Source: Poecilobothrus nobilitatus
Taxonomy: Eukaryota > Arthropoda > Insecta > Diptera > Dolichopodidae
Length of the DNA: 64,000 bases
Reading direction: 5' to 3'
NCBI GenBank assembly: GCA_947095535.1
Contig: OX352774.1
Span: 173,908,200 to 173,972,199, forward strand
Part shown: positions 13,701 to 26,627 of the stretch, one piece after another
How the letters are laid out: every line of letters starts with the position of its first letter
Numbering within the stretch: position 1 is the first letter of the stretch
Notes under the pieces: model-generated
Database searches by the model: none
Seen by the model: only the letters and a program-made list of their open reading frames with translations
What the model was told of the DNA's origin: nothing
Program-made: the position numbers and the translations under genes

Positions 13701-15097
13701 TCGTTAACCTTTTCATCTTGACCATCCATCAATTTTTGCAACAGCAGCAGCAAACAGCAATACCACAAGAAACAATAATAAAAAATTTCCTCCTGTTTTA
13801 GAAATTCCGCGTGTTTTTTCATTTTTTATTTTTTTTTTTTTTTGATTTTTGTTGTGCAAAAAAAAAAAAAAAATTGGCGCAAAACAAAAAAGTAAATAAA
13901 TTGTTATTTATTTTTGTTTTTTTTTTTGGTTTTTTTTTTACAAAAACTATTCTTGCATCTACGATTTATGTACACATGTTTGTATGTATATGTAAGTAAA
14001 AGAAATAATGAAAATATCTAAAGTATGCAAACATTCACTTAAACACACGTGTATACAAAAATAATAATATAAAAATACTTTATTGTATTAAAATATCAGT
14101 TTTGTTGTGCAATTTTTTAAGGTAAAAGATTTGATTTAGTTAAAAGAATTCATATTTTTCTCCTACTGTACAATTTATAATAAGTGGCAGTTGGCAGTAA
14201 TCAAAAACAAAAAAAAAAAAACAAAAAAAAATAAACTATAATAATAATAATAACAATAATAAAAAATTGCCACGCATATTACAAATACTTTCAAAAAATT
14301 AAAATTGAAATAAAATTTTTCTTATATTTTTATTTTCTTTAAATAAAATTTTAGTATAACATACACATTTACACATAAATACCTATTAGTTTTTTTTTTT
14401 ATTTGTAATTCGTGTATTGCATATATAACAGCAATGTTTAAAACTATGCACATATATCCAAATCAGCATATTTGACCAAAACTAAAATGAAATAACTATA
14501 ACTATCAATCATCATTTTTACATTCATCATCATTTTATTTATTTACTTTTTTTTTTTGTTTTTATTTTTTTATCAATATTAACATTTTGCACAAACCACT
14601 CAAAGTACAGTTGCATGAAAAATGTGCTACCATCAAAAAACACAAAAAAAAAAAAAAAAAAATTAAATGAAATGTTTTCAATCTACTGTCCATCAAAAAA
14701 AGAATGCTTTATACTATATGCATACCTAACTATTATAATCATTATCATCATCATTATCATCACTATTATTACTTTAATAATCACCATTACGATCATTATC
14801 ATCATCATCATCATCATCATGATGATCATTATTAATAGTTAGATGAATAGTGGCTGTATAGTTATAAGTTATAAGAGCTAATATTAATAAATAGGTACTA
14901 GTTCTTAAAACAATTATATTATACATATGTACATTTTTCTGTATATAATATGTATATGTATGTATAGATGGATAGGGTGACGAAAAAGTGAAAATATTTT
15001 ATAGTTTAGTAAAATTTTAATTTTGTTAAAATTTATTTATAATATATATTAGTTTAGGTTTCGTTTTGCAAAATTTTCCTAATTTTTTCTTAATTCT
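10721..15097. other. gene-free AT-rich stretch
   Basis: Mostly homopolymer and A+T filler, with a somewhat more complex block at about 10,990-11,420 (old repeat, unrecognised). Tracts include (ATACATAC)-type words near 13,400 and a long ATC/ATT trinucleotide tract at about 14,736-14,830. On the minus strand at 13,667-13,738 there is a 24-codon run ending KDIDIDD-stop; see findings. No exon is confidently supported. Confidence 0.5.
14736..14830. repeat. imperfect ATC/ATT trinucleotide microsatellite
   Basis: Long run of ATT, ATC and CAT triplets. It produces poly-Ile/Thr artefact reading frames. Confidence 0.85.
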
Positions 15098-15108
15098 AAC
15101 GTTATTTA

Positions 15109-15208
15109 TGGGTGGCCACGGTGACCTAGTGGTTACGCCTGAACAGGAAAGGCTGTGTAATTTCCTATCCACATTCATGTGGCAGAGAAATGCATTAAAA
15201 AAACAAAA
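15109..15208 (+). repeat. tRNA-derived SINE with internal deletion of the B box
   Basis: The copy begins with a head segment (GGCCACGGTGACCTAGTGGT) and jumps straight to the body (CGCCTGAACAGGAAAGGCTG through CATTCATGTGGCAGAGAAAT), then an A-rich tail. Compared with the 9.4-kb copy, the B-box part of the head is missing. Flanking 11-bp duplications AACGTTATTTA at 15098-15108 and 15209-15219 are perfect. The deletion therefore either arose in place afterwards or was already in the RNA that was inserted. Confidence 0.8.
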
Positions 15209-15219
15209 AACGTTATTTA

Positions 15220-18054
15220 CAGTTTTTCAGTTAACTTTTTGTCTGGTATGAGTTCTACCCGTTTTACATTTTCTCCTTTTTAACAAAAATCTGATATATG
15301 ATCCTTGAACTAGGATTTTTTAAATTTTTATATTTTTTTTATACCCAGGACTATTTAATTTTCGTAACTTCAGTTAATGCTTCAAAAGAATCTTAATTTT
15401 TTTATCTTTAATTCTATCCTATAAGCTTATTTTGACTGACTATACTTTAGATTAGATGTTAAGCTCGATTTTTTTGCAATTTGCACAAAAAAAATTAAAT
15501 AAAAATCATGAACTGCTATAATGATCCCGATTGATTTTTGAGCCATTAAATCGTTAATATCGCTTTTTCAAAATACTGATACTAAATTTATGTTACTGTA
15601 AATATTTTATTGATACCTTAAAACGAAGCTTAAATTTATTCATTAAAAGATGTATCAATTTGCCGTTATGTAATAATTAGTTTTTTAAAGAATTAAAGAA
15701 AACTAAATAATTTTTTGCCTCATTTTTATATATTTTTTTTTTTAACTTGCAAATGCGTACAACAGATAAAAATGCAATATTATTTTGATGATTAATTTTA
15801 AGACATTTTTTTAAGTTATTATCGCATAACTGTCCAAGAGATATGTACAGTAACATGAATTTAATGTCGCAATATTTTCAAAAAAACGATATTAACCCCT
15901 TAACGGTTTCTAATCGACACCAATCGCGACCATTACAGAAATTCATTATTTTTATTGAATTTTAATGATGTAAAGTTGTAAAACAATGGTACGCAGTAAC
16001 TTTTCTAAAGTATAACCATTTAACTTCCATCCTTTGCATTAATTAAACAAATTCTAATTATATACCACAACACTTTTCACATCATTTTCAATTCTGATAT
16101 TATGCGAATTGTTAATTGTTAAAAAGGAAAACAAACCAGTTACTCTTATACATATACCGCAGTTAAAATTTTACTCGTTACATATCCTGTACATTTTTCA
16201 ATACACAAACATATTATGTATATGTATACATTTTATTTCATCAATGTCATCATAATATGTAGATTACACATTATTACACCTTATACCTACGTTTTGAAGG
16301 TAAATGCATTCAGGACAAAACATCAAATTGAGTCAAAAAAAAAAAAAAAGAAAACAAAAACAAAAACAAAAATAAAATGCGCATGATAAAATGAATGCAA
16401 ATAACTTTTAAATAAAATAAAATAACTTTGTTGTTAACAACAGGTTGTATTTTAATAATAGATATAAATTAAATATCCAGTACATTTCTATTTACATATA
16501 TACTAGATATTTGTACATACATATTACATTCATATATGTATATAAAAAGATGGTGTGAATGGGTGTTGATTAAAATCAAAAGTTCAAAGAAACTACTGAA
16601 AAATAGTTATAAAATTTATCCAATAAAGTATTAAGGAAGTCTTTTTAAAAAAAAAAAACAAAAAAACAAAAAAAATTAAAGAAAAGTTTAATGTTAGTTA
16701 TTTTTAACATACACAAAAAAAAAAAACACAGTTAAAATATTTTGTTGTCGTTAATAAAATAAAAAAAAAAAAAATAAAACTATAAATTAAACAATAAAAA
16801 AGCAAAAAAAGGAAATGACCCTTGTAAAATTGCCATTATTTTTATTTTTAAAATTTAATTTTTGATACAATTTTATTTAATTGTATCTCTCTATTTTTAT
16901 ATATTGAAGTTCTTGAACATTAGATGAATAGATCCAATTTATAGAATCTATTTTTTTAATTTTTCGATGGACGCAAAAAAATCTTAAAAATTCATGAAAC
17001 TGTTAAGAAATACAAACATTTAAATTTTAATAATATTTTGGCGTAAAAACTCAAAAAATCGAATCGAAATTGTTTACTACTCATATCAAAATTTCACTCA
17101 TTTTTTAATCGTAGATCGGCCATTCAAAAAATTTGACAATATAATGTGATGGTTCAATTTTTATTATTTTTATATTTTGGTTCCACCACCATTCATCAAC
17201 CTTTGTTTTTTTAGATGAGGTTGAAAAGAATTATCATTATATTATTTATTTTGTTTACATTATATATATTTTATTTTGTATATGCATATATGTATACATA
17301 ATATTTTGACCTAACCATATGGTTTAAACTAAATCGAGACTTTTCTCCTGAAAGATCGGCGACTTATGTACTGCACCATTGTTTAGGTTTAAATTTTTTA
17401 TTGATTGAATTTAAATTATTACTCGTTTCAAAAACATAAAAAAAAACTGACAAATTTAACTATAAAATTTCATTTAAACTTTTCTTTTTTAAAGCTGTCA
17501 TTAAAATAACAACTCTCATTATTTGAACAAAATAACATTTACTTAGCGGTTAAATTTCAATATTTGGTACAGCGATATGTCAAAAACGCCGGAGTCAAAA
17601 ACTTAATACTGCATTATAAATATTTATTTATGGAATCATAAGTCCTCAAGAAACTTTTGGCCATTTTGCAGGAGTTATAATCAACCGGGAAATTTTAGCT
17701 TGTTTATTGAGTCATATCGCCATTCGCGGTTCAGTACATATTACATATACCCTCATACCTTTTTGTGAACTTAATTTATTGATTAGGTTAGAATCGAAAG
17801 AAACTTAAATAATTAATAAAAAGCCTTCAATTTATTTTTTTAAGTCGTCGTCATGAAATCTGAAATTTTTTCATTGGAACTATAGTTTGGAAATTGAAGT
17901 GATACTTATGTATTTTTTAGTTTGAAATTCAATTTTCTGACAAGCGTGGATTAATAAATTAAAAAAACCTAATTTATTGAATTTTTATCCTAAAGAGAAT
18001 TTTTATTCTAAAAAGAAAACCTAATTTATAGAATTTAAGGCATGCTTTTTAATA
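15220..18054. other. gene-free AT-rich stretch
   Basis: Homopolymers, short TATG/TACA microsatellite words and A+T filler. No gene or classifiable repeat was seen. Confidence 0.5.
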
Positions 18055-18790
18055 GCATTTTTAACAATTCGTGTGAACATGAATTATGTTCAAGTGTATA
18101 ATAGATTTCCCATTTCGTTTGTAACACCTTAAAGGAGTCGATCTAGATATAGTTTCAGGGATATGGATCGGCTCAGAATCGAATTCTGAGTCGATTAAGC
18201 CATGTACGTTCGTCCGTCTGCAAGATAACTCAAAAAATAAAGGAGCTAGGAAATTGTTAGTTTTGCTATTTAAATCCAGCTTTTTTGGCCACTGGGTTCG
18301 AATAGCTGCCATACAACTTCTTTCTTTGTATGGAAATAACTCAGTATCTATTGATGCAAGGTATCTCAAATTTTGCAAAATCGTGTTTAGTTATACAGTT
18401 AAACAACACCTGCAAAATTTGGTTGAGCTGGGGCGACAGGTTCAAGTAGCTACCATAAAACTCTCTTTTTAAATGTAAATAACTCAATGTCTATTGAAGC
18501 TAGGTATCTGAAATTTTGTGAAGAGGTGCCGAGTTATATGTTTGTAAAATTTTTTTGATCTAGAGCAGCTGGTTCAGGTTTCTTGTACCTCTTGCAACTT
18601 AATGAAGCTAGGCGTCTGCAATTTTGCAAATGAAAATCAAGTTGTATGGCAACAACTTCTGTAAAATTTGGTTGTGCTGGTGCAATAGATTTGGGTAGCT
18701 GTCATACAACTTCACAATTTACATAAATATATCTCGGTAGTTAAAATATCTGAAATTGTTTAAAAGATGAGCAAGTTATATAGAAACAGA
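18055..18790 (-). repeat. Helentron-like (DINE-1-like) element with central tandem array
   Basis: Read on minus, about 18,060-18,245 gives a terminal block: CTTGCAGACGGACGAACG, AATCGACTCAG, GATTCTGAGCCGATCC, GTGTTACAAACGAAATGG and CTATTATACAC. It closely parallels the copies at 57.6 and 59.4 kb. From about 18,260 to 18,780 there are about four imperfect 110-145-bp tandem units, each with a 'TCTATTGAAGCTAGGTATCT' block and a 'GTAAAATTTGGTTG' block. A terminal TATACCC-type block plus a central minisatellite is the known layout of DINE-1/Helentron-associated elements. The repeat family is clear; the superfamily is inferred. Confidence 0.65.
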
Positions 18791-21700
18791 ATATATTACG
18801 TTTATACTCTTCCTCTTTTAAAATAACAATAATTTCATTAAAAAACAATTTTAGTAGGTATTATTTAAAATATCATCACCTTTTGATTTTCAGAATCATA
18901 TTTTAAATATAATTTGCTTCAATTTTTTCTTTTTATTTAATATTCATTTAATTAAATAAAATTAAAAAGTGCAGTAAAATAAAAAATATTTTATTTTGAT
19001 ATTTTAGATGAAAATAAGTGTACATTAAGTGCACGATGGTTAACTTTCAGATAAATTTAAGAAAGATAAAAAATAATTGATTAGCACATTCCTTATCACT
19101 TAAATAACAAAAAACAAAAGAAAAAAATAATAATAAAAATAAGTTACTAATAAATAAAGGTTGAAAAATAATCAATTTATCTGATAATGACTGAAAAATT
19201 AAAAAAAGATAAAAAAAAAAATAAAGAAAAAAAATCAACTCCTTATAGTGTATGACTATATAATAAACTAATTTTTATGCACAAAGTGCAACAAAAGTTC
19301 ATCACTCTTTTCTTTTCTAATTTTCTTTCTTTTTTTTCCTTTTTGTTTTTTTCTTTTTTGTGTTTTTTTTTTTTGTTAACTTGCCAAAGAAAAGAAGTTA
19401 TAAATAAGTCACATTATAAAGAAACCTGTAAGCTATTTTTACTTACTTACATTAAAATCACGTACTATACAACAGGTAATACATTTTCACATATACACAA
19501 ACATATATATGTGTATGTTTATATATTATCTATATTAATAAATATATATTATTATAAAGGGCTATGAATATAATTTCTTTTCTTTCTATACTATATATAG
19601 GTAGCTATTTTCTTCTTTACTTTTTCTATATGTTATTTCATTTTTTGGAATCTTAGTCATCATCAAGATAATCATTTCATAGTTTACAACATTGAAGTGT
19701 ACAACAAAAAAAAAAAAAAAAAAAAACAAAAAAATAAAACAAAGTGGCTAGTTGAGCTTAAAAAGAATGACCGAACTGGGAATTGTTGGACATTACATTC
19801 ATATGATCATATTAATGTTTTATAATGATTTTGATATTGATGACTATGATAATCAATGAATCATATTATCAGAATAAAAATCTTAAGATTTTATTTCTTT
19901 TTTTTTTTGTTTTTAATATTATTATAATATATATATTATAATATATCAGAAGTGGTAGCCATCAGCTAATCTATAAAAATCTTTTCATAGAAAAAACAAA
20001 AAAAAAAAAAAAAAAATTAAAACAAATTTCAGAAGCAACAAAATGTTAAAACAAGTGAGATGTGATATGTTCGCAATTTATAAATTTTCAATCTATATAA
20101 TATAGTACATAAATGCAGGTATATATATATAATATAAATATTTATTGATATTCGTAAAAGAATATTTAATTTACATAATGTATATATATATACATATATA
20201 ATATATAGATAAATGCAAAATAATACAAAACGTTGCATTCCGAAATAAGGAAGACGAAAAAGTGACAGCAATCAATAATGAATGTGTATGATAGACTTAA
20301 AAGTATGTTTTTGTTTTTTGTTTGTTTCTTCTTCTTATGTCCATATATATTTAAAACATATACATTATATATAAAAAAAAAAATAGAAAACAAAAAATGA
20401 ATTATGTTGTTACCTTGTTTAAAAAACTACACGTTATTTACATAAATGTATCGGTATTAAGAAAGTGATTAAAATATATACTTATGTTTCAATAAATTTT
20501 TTAACTAAAGTTTCATTTTAATAAGAAGTAGATACTCATGAAATTTGAAATAGATACATTTGAAATAATTTGGCTCATAAATAGAACTTCGCCAACCCAT
20601 AATATGTATTAATCATATAACCAATTTGAAGACTATTAAAAAAATTAATTCGAGAAACAAACTGTCAATATCCTTTATTTTTATTAAATTTCCAAGATAC
20701 TAAAAAATATAACTTTGAATTTTAGTGTCGGAAAAATCAGAATCGTTACAGACGAAAGATTTCTCTATCGAATAAAAAGAACAAAAGAAAAAGAAAGTGT
20801 TGAAACGCAACAGAACAGGTAATGAGGCTTTTTACCGGTATAAGCACGGGCCAAATAATGTTAAGAGCGCACACTCATAGAATTGAACAAAAACTAACCA
20901 CAAATAGATACAGATATAATAGTATACCTTTGCTAAATATAAATGTTATAGTTCTATTTAGAAATGCTCAGTGTTGAAATTTCAAAGGAGGGAAACCGTG
21001 GAATAGGAATTTTGGAAGATATTCTCTGAGGAGAGAATGCTGGATCAAAGAAAATAATATAATCATAAAAGAATAGATTGGCTCGATGAAGTACTGTAAA
21101 TGACGAGTGGATCACAGAGCAGAATAGCACAAATGGTTTAAAACCTATGTATTGGAGTTGTTATATGTCCGCTCTATTTTGTTTGAAAGTTGTTATATAA
21201 AGTGAAACAATAAACCCAGTAAATACAATTCTTTTAAAAATCTTTTACTTTATTTAAAAAACTTTAGAACTTTAAAGGTTAGAGGAAGAAAACGGTCAAA
21301 TCCCAACAGTTAACTTTTACTGATTTAATCTAGTTTAAAATAATTTTGATCTCCTTAACATTTTCATCACTTCAAAAGTATTAACACAATTAATGACAAA
21401 AAAAAAAAATGATACTTTAAACTCTTGAATATTGCGAATCACTTCCTCCAATTTGTTTGACGTCGAATCTTCCAGCTTTTTTATTTAACCAATATTAAAT
21501 TTGTATTAAAATTTTTTTAAAATCCAAAACTTGTTGACATTTTCCGATCATTTGTAACAAAAAATGGAAATTGTGCTAAAATATTGAATATTCTTGAAAT
21601 TCATATGTATAAACACATCTTATTTGTACTGAACTTTTTTTTTTTTTGTTAAAATACGACATTTTTATTTTTAATAAAAAACTCATATTTTTCTTTTCAA

Positions 21701-21907
21701 CATTGTTGCAACTTTTTTTTGTAATACACATGTTGTTAGTACATTTTCAACTCATTTATCATCTGCTTTTTCTTTTGTTGAAAAGTGAATCGATGATTGC
21801 ATAAATATTTCATTTTTTTGCTCTTATTTTTCATTTTTTTCTTTTTTTTTTATAACATTAATTTAAGTCTGTGATCGTGTACAATATTGAAACCGGCAAT
21901 ATTGAAG

Positions 21908-21943
<36 letters not shown>

Positions 21944-22692
21944 TAAAAATATATATGAACTTATTATATATTTATTATAAATCGAAAGTCCTTTTTTGCC
22001 CTTAAAAATGACAAGCCGGTTAAAATGATTTGTAGTATAAATATATGTATGTAAGTATATATAATATGATAAATGGTTCAAGTGAAAGTAATCTTGATCT
22101 CAAAATTACTTGCTATTCAGTTTTTTTATATATAAAATATAAAAATATATATACCAACAAATATATATATGTATATATAATACACTTGTATATTAATTAT
22201 AGAAAATAAAAGGCAAAAAAAAAAAAACTCGTGAAAATCATATTTTTTACTTTTTTTTCATTTTCAAAATTGGTTATAATTTTCTCATCCGAAGTGTATT
22301 ATCATAATAATCGATTTCTTGAAAATCGTCGAGGAACAAAAAAAAAAAAAAAAAAAAATGATTTACAAGTATCTGAAAAATTACAAAATCGACAACTTAA
22401 TTTTGGGTAACAAAATATTATCAATAATTTTTTTTTTGTTTCCTTTTTTTTCCTTTATGTTTTTGGTGTCTTGTTTTTTTTTCTCTTTATTTTTATTATA
22501 TAAATATTATTATCATAATAATTTATTTGTCAGTCTATTAAGCTTTTCTATTTATTACTTTGTAATTTTAATTTTATTTTAACTAAACAAAAAAAACGGT
22601 TTTATAAAGCATGGAGAAAATTATTTGAATATTAAGCAATTTCCGCCTATACATATGCAATTTATTTGATTTTAAAATAAAATTTAACAAAT
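18791..22692. other. gene-free AT-rich stretch
   Basis: Low complexity with (AT)n at 21,910-21,941. A more complex block at about 20,680-21,250 (short GC-containing segments, two polyadenylation-like AATAAA words near 21,210) may be an old retroelement, but no domain or paired LTR could be recognised. Confidence 0.45.
21910..21941. repeat. (AT)n microsatellite
   Basis: Uninterrupted AT dinucleotide tract of about 16 units. Confidence 0.95.
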
Positions 22693-22705
22693 TCAAACCA
22701 TTGAA

Positions 22706-22978
22706 GGGGCTTCGGTAGCCTAGTGGGTAGGCGTGTGGCGTATTAACCGAAGGAGTGTGGGTTCGATCCCTGCACAGATCGTAAGTGTTTTTTTTCTTTA
22801 CATACCCCTCTTACGACCAAATATAATGCAAATATATAGTATATAAATAAACAAAATAAATAATATTAGTATATAATTTAATAATAGTATAAAAACCTAT
22901 AATGGCCTTGGTAGCCGATGGTTCAATAATATTGCATTACATTTATGTATGTAATATTAATATAAATAAATAAATAAA
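22706..22978 (+). repeat. tRNA-derived SINE with TAAA tail and 13-bp target duplication
   Basis: The best tRNA-like head in the window: A box TAGCCTAGTGGGTAGG (22,718) and B box GGTTCGATCCC (about 22,761), in tRNA-like spacing. The body shares the 'TCGTAAG...CTCTTACGAC' stem words with the 9.4/60.6-kb family. It then diverges and ends in a (TAAA)n tail rather than poly(A). Perfect 13-bp duplications TCAAACCATTGAA lie at 22,693-22,705 and 22,979-22,991. No cloverleaf acceptor stem forms, so it is not a tRNA gene. Confidence 0.85.
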
Positions 22979-22991
22979 TCAAACCATTGAA

Positions 22992-23448
22992 ATCCAATGT
23001 TAATTAATTATATGATTAGTATACAAATATTATGGAATATAATCAATTTTTATAGTGAGTTTTAAATTCAAGTGATTAAAAATCGATTATTCAATCGATT
23101 ATATTGATATATTTTAAAAGAAGAAAATAACAATTTAAAAAGTTTTACTTAATTACAAAACGTAATATGAAATATTGCCTCTCAGAATTCGAAAAATTTT
23201 TTTTTATCAATTAGATTTTCTTTTATTTTACCAATACATAAACAATGTATTGTCTATATAAATCTGGGAATATGTTTAATTCTGATTTGGCGATCTGTTT
23301 TATCAAAAATTTTCAAAACCGTCAAAAATTCTATTCAATTGTTTAAAATTAGAAAAATCTCATTTTCATCATTTAATTTTAATTTTGTATAAAAGTATCA
23401 GAATATTTTTGGTAAGATTTTACGCCAAATACTCAAAAATAAAGTTAA
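22992..23448. other. short gene-free stretch
   Basis: A+T-rich flank between the SINE and the fold-back element. Nothing recognisable. Confidence 0.5.
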
Positions 23449-24649
23449 AGGCTCTATGAAATAGTGTCGAACGAAATAATGTCGATTTCAAGATATGAAA
23501 TAAAATCGCAAGAAATGAAATAAAGTGGCAACAATTATTGTCATTTTTTGCGACTTTATTTCATTTTTGATTTTGTTGCATTATTTCATTATGAAATAAA
23601 ATTAGAAATGAAAAATGCGCAAATAATGCGACATCATTTCATAATGAAATAAAATCACAAAATCATAAATGAAATAAGGTCGAAGGAAAGAAATAATATC
23701 GAAAAAATTTAAATATTTAAACGTCAAAATTACGCTTTTAGCTTTATATGTCACTTAATAATAAAACATTTACATATTTGAAAAATAGCATGTATAATAC
23801 AAAAATAATTTGCAGGGATTTTAAAGTTGATGAAGGAATAAGGGTTATATGCTTTTTAAAAATATGTATATTATCTTGATACGACTATAAACCAACTATA
23901 AAATCCCTTCTTCAGAATCTCTCATACACACATAGCATAAACATTCTGGAAAAAGCTAACTCAATCTGCTACAACTTTGATTTTGCAATCAAATATAAAA
24001 TCTCGCCAAATTTAGAATCTGACATATAGTATATACATGAAATATTTTCAACAGATACAAAATCAGGATATTTCTTTTTTCCAGAATATTTATGTTCGGA
24101 GAATATGTATATCTTTTATTTCCAGAATATATGTATATCTGAGATTTTGAATGTGGAGAGATTTTAGAGTTGGATAAAAAATCACGATTATACTCTTTTC
24201 CCAGGATACATACATAATCCAAATTTTGCAACCGTCTATAAAATGCTTTATTCTAAGAAAAATTTTGGGAAAAATTAAGAAAAATGAGAAAAAAAAATTT
24301 TATATTTTTATGTTAATTCAATTTTTTTTTATCACATTATATAAATATTTTGGAAAAAGCGGCAATCCTGATTTTGAATCTAACTCTAAAATCCCTCCTA
24401 ATTCAGAATCTCGTATATACATATATATACATATATATTCTGGAAAAAGAGCATAAACCTAATTTTAAAACCAGCTCTAAAATCTATACTAAAGTATGTC
24501 CATGCATACAGATTTCTATATAAATTTGTTGAAAATTATTACGAAATAAAGTCGGCAAACAAAAATGAACCTCAATTTTTCGACATTATTTCTCATTATT
24601 TAATTTTTGATTGCGTCATTATTTCGTTTGACACTATTTCATAGAACCC
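23449..24649. mobile_element. 1.2-kb fold-back / MITE-like element with internal subrepeats
   Basis: Termini 23,449-23,484 and 24,614-24,649 are inverted repeats (about 32 of 36 positions, core CTATGAAATAGTGTC). Next to them both ends carry arrays of GAAATAA/TTATTTC words alternating with CG-containing spacers. The centre (about 23,830-24,500) holds degenerate direct and inverted copies of a unit running TCTAAAATCCC...CAGAATCTC...TTCTGGAAAAAG. No transposase frame is present, so it would be non-autonomous. A TTAA word abuts one side, but a clean target duplication is not certain. Confidence 0.65.
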
Positions 24650-26591
24650 AATTTAAATACTTTTTTCTCAATGATCAAAGGAACAATACTCTTTTTTTTG
24701 TTTTGGAATAATTTCTCTTATATATGGTTAATCTTTTTTTTTTTTAAATTAATAGCTGTTAATATCATGGATCAAAACAGAAAACTTTGAAAAAAACAAA
24801 AAATTTCATTCATAATTTATTACTTTTTGTTTTTTTTTTTTTTGCTTTGGTGCTTAAAACTTTTTTCCATTTTCATTTTCTTAAAAACTTGCAAAACACA
24901 AAAAAAAAACAACAACTGAAAATATCCATTAAATGAATACCAGATCATCCAGATCAAATCATCACCATACCATTTTCATATTTAACCTTTTGAATGTTTT
25001 ATGATCTTCCAAAAAATTTACAATTTCCAAAAAACAAAAAACAAAATGCAATCGGTGCAATAATATTCAAAAGTAAATTTTAACATTTAATTCAATTATT
25101 TGATTGTCAAACTGATCCGTTGATTTTTAAGTCACATATTCAAAATAATAATTTATGTATTCAATAATATGATATCAATTTTATTTTTTGATTTTTTCCC
25201 AAGCGAGTTTATTTTATAATACAATGTTGCAACATAATGTACACAATGTTGCTGAATTTAAAATTAAGAGCATTTTTCATTTTATGTTCATATACCATAT
25301 TGTTGATTTTTATAGGGCTTGAATTAGTTCAATAAACAAGTCTTTCATTTCAGTGATTATGATAAATTTTATCGGCGGTACATTGTCATGTCATGTACAT
25401 TTTTTTTGTTTTTGTCACTTAATCTTGAAAAGAGTGCAAAAAAAACAAATATGCGTATATCCTTTTCATTCATTTCGCAGTTTATTTCATATAGATTTTT
25501 AACAGCCAACATATATTTATTGGTATGGCGTTTTAAGAGGTTCCTTTAAAGAAAAATCTTAAACTATCGACTATTGAATCGGGCACTAGATTTTAATAAT
25601 CCCTGCAAATTATATGGAACATTTTTCTGAAAAGACACCTGAAAGAAAACTTTGTCCTTGTTCAAATACTTTGTTTGAATTTAAACAAACGTACTTTTTT
25701 TCATGAAAACTCTCATTAGTTTTAGAATCCTATCTGAACCTATCAAAAACAAAAAAAAAAAAACCCTATCATAGATCAAAAATTAGTTCTCAATTCAAAA
25801 TATTTTCACTTAGAAGTCAATCTTGTTGCAAATTTAAACAATATATGTATAAGATTAAGTTACATGAAATCTTTATACCCGTCAACACATTATTTTTATA
25901 TTAAAAAATTAGAATTTGTATTGAATCAATATTTTAATTCGAAGTTTTTTATCTTAATATCTTTTTTTTTTCACATCTAAATTTCATTTACAAAATTTCT
26001 TTTCTTATATTATCTTTTGTCGTCATAAAGTACCATATCATTAAAAAATTTTCATTTGATAATCCGTACTTAATAAATCGTACTCTTAATGATTTGTTTC
26101 AAAAATTCAACCCTTTTACAATTGAAATTTTTTTTTTGCAGCAACGAACAAAAAAAAACAAAAACAAAAAATAAAATAAGAAAAACAGAAAAACAGAAAA
26201 AACCACATCGTAATTAAAAAAAAAAAAAGATAACGAAACTACTTCTAAACATTCTGTCACTGAGCCTTTAACTAACCAACCAACAAACAAACTAAGATCC
26301 GCCGCGTAAACTTTAACAACAGACAATAAATCCAAAAAAAAAAAAAAACAAAAACAAAAATATGAGAAATAAGAAATGTAAAGATTTTATGCTTAACAAA
26401 GCGAAAAATTGGGTTCAACTATGCTGAACCACACACACCAACTACAATAACAAAAACACAAAGCACAACTAACCAAAAAAAATTTAAGAGCCAACAGTGA
26501 CATGAACAATCTTTGTAGTAAACCAATTCAATTTCCATATATCCGATATCCTCTAATCTACATGTTGTATATATACATATACAAGTACACT

Positions 26592-26627
<36 letters not shown>

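Noticed and set aside
14615..14842. Poly-isoleucine reading frame
   Set aside because: Artefact of the ATC/ATT microsatellite.
18061..18472. Frames of about 100 and 72 codons on both strands
   Set aside because: They lie in the Helentron-like repeat. The similar frame at 59.1 kb reflects repeat homology at DNA level, with stops and indels, not a protein.
21130..21250. Possible LTR (TGTTATATG... with AATAAA words)
   Set aside because: No second LTR, no primer-binding site and no gag/pol domain could be recognised nearby.
22706..22785. tRNA gene at the A/B-box head
   Set aside because: Boxes and spacing fit, but no acceptor stem pairs, and exact target duplications enclose a 273-bp element with a tail, so it is a SINE head.
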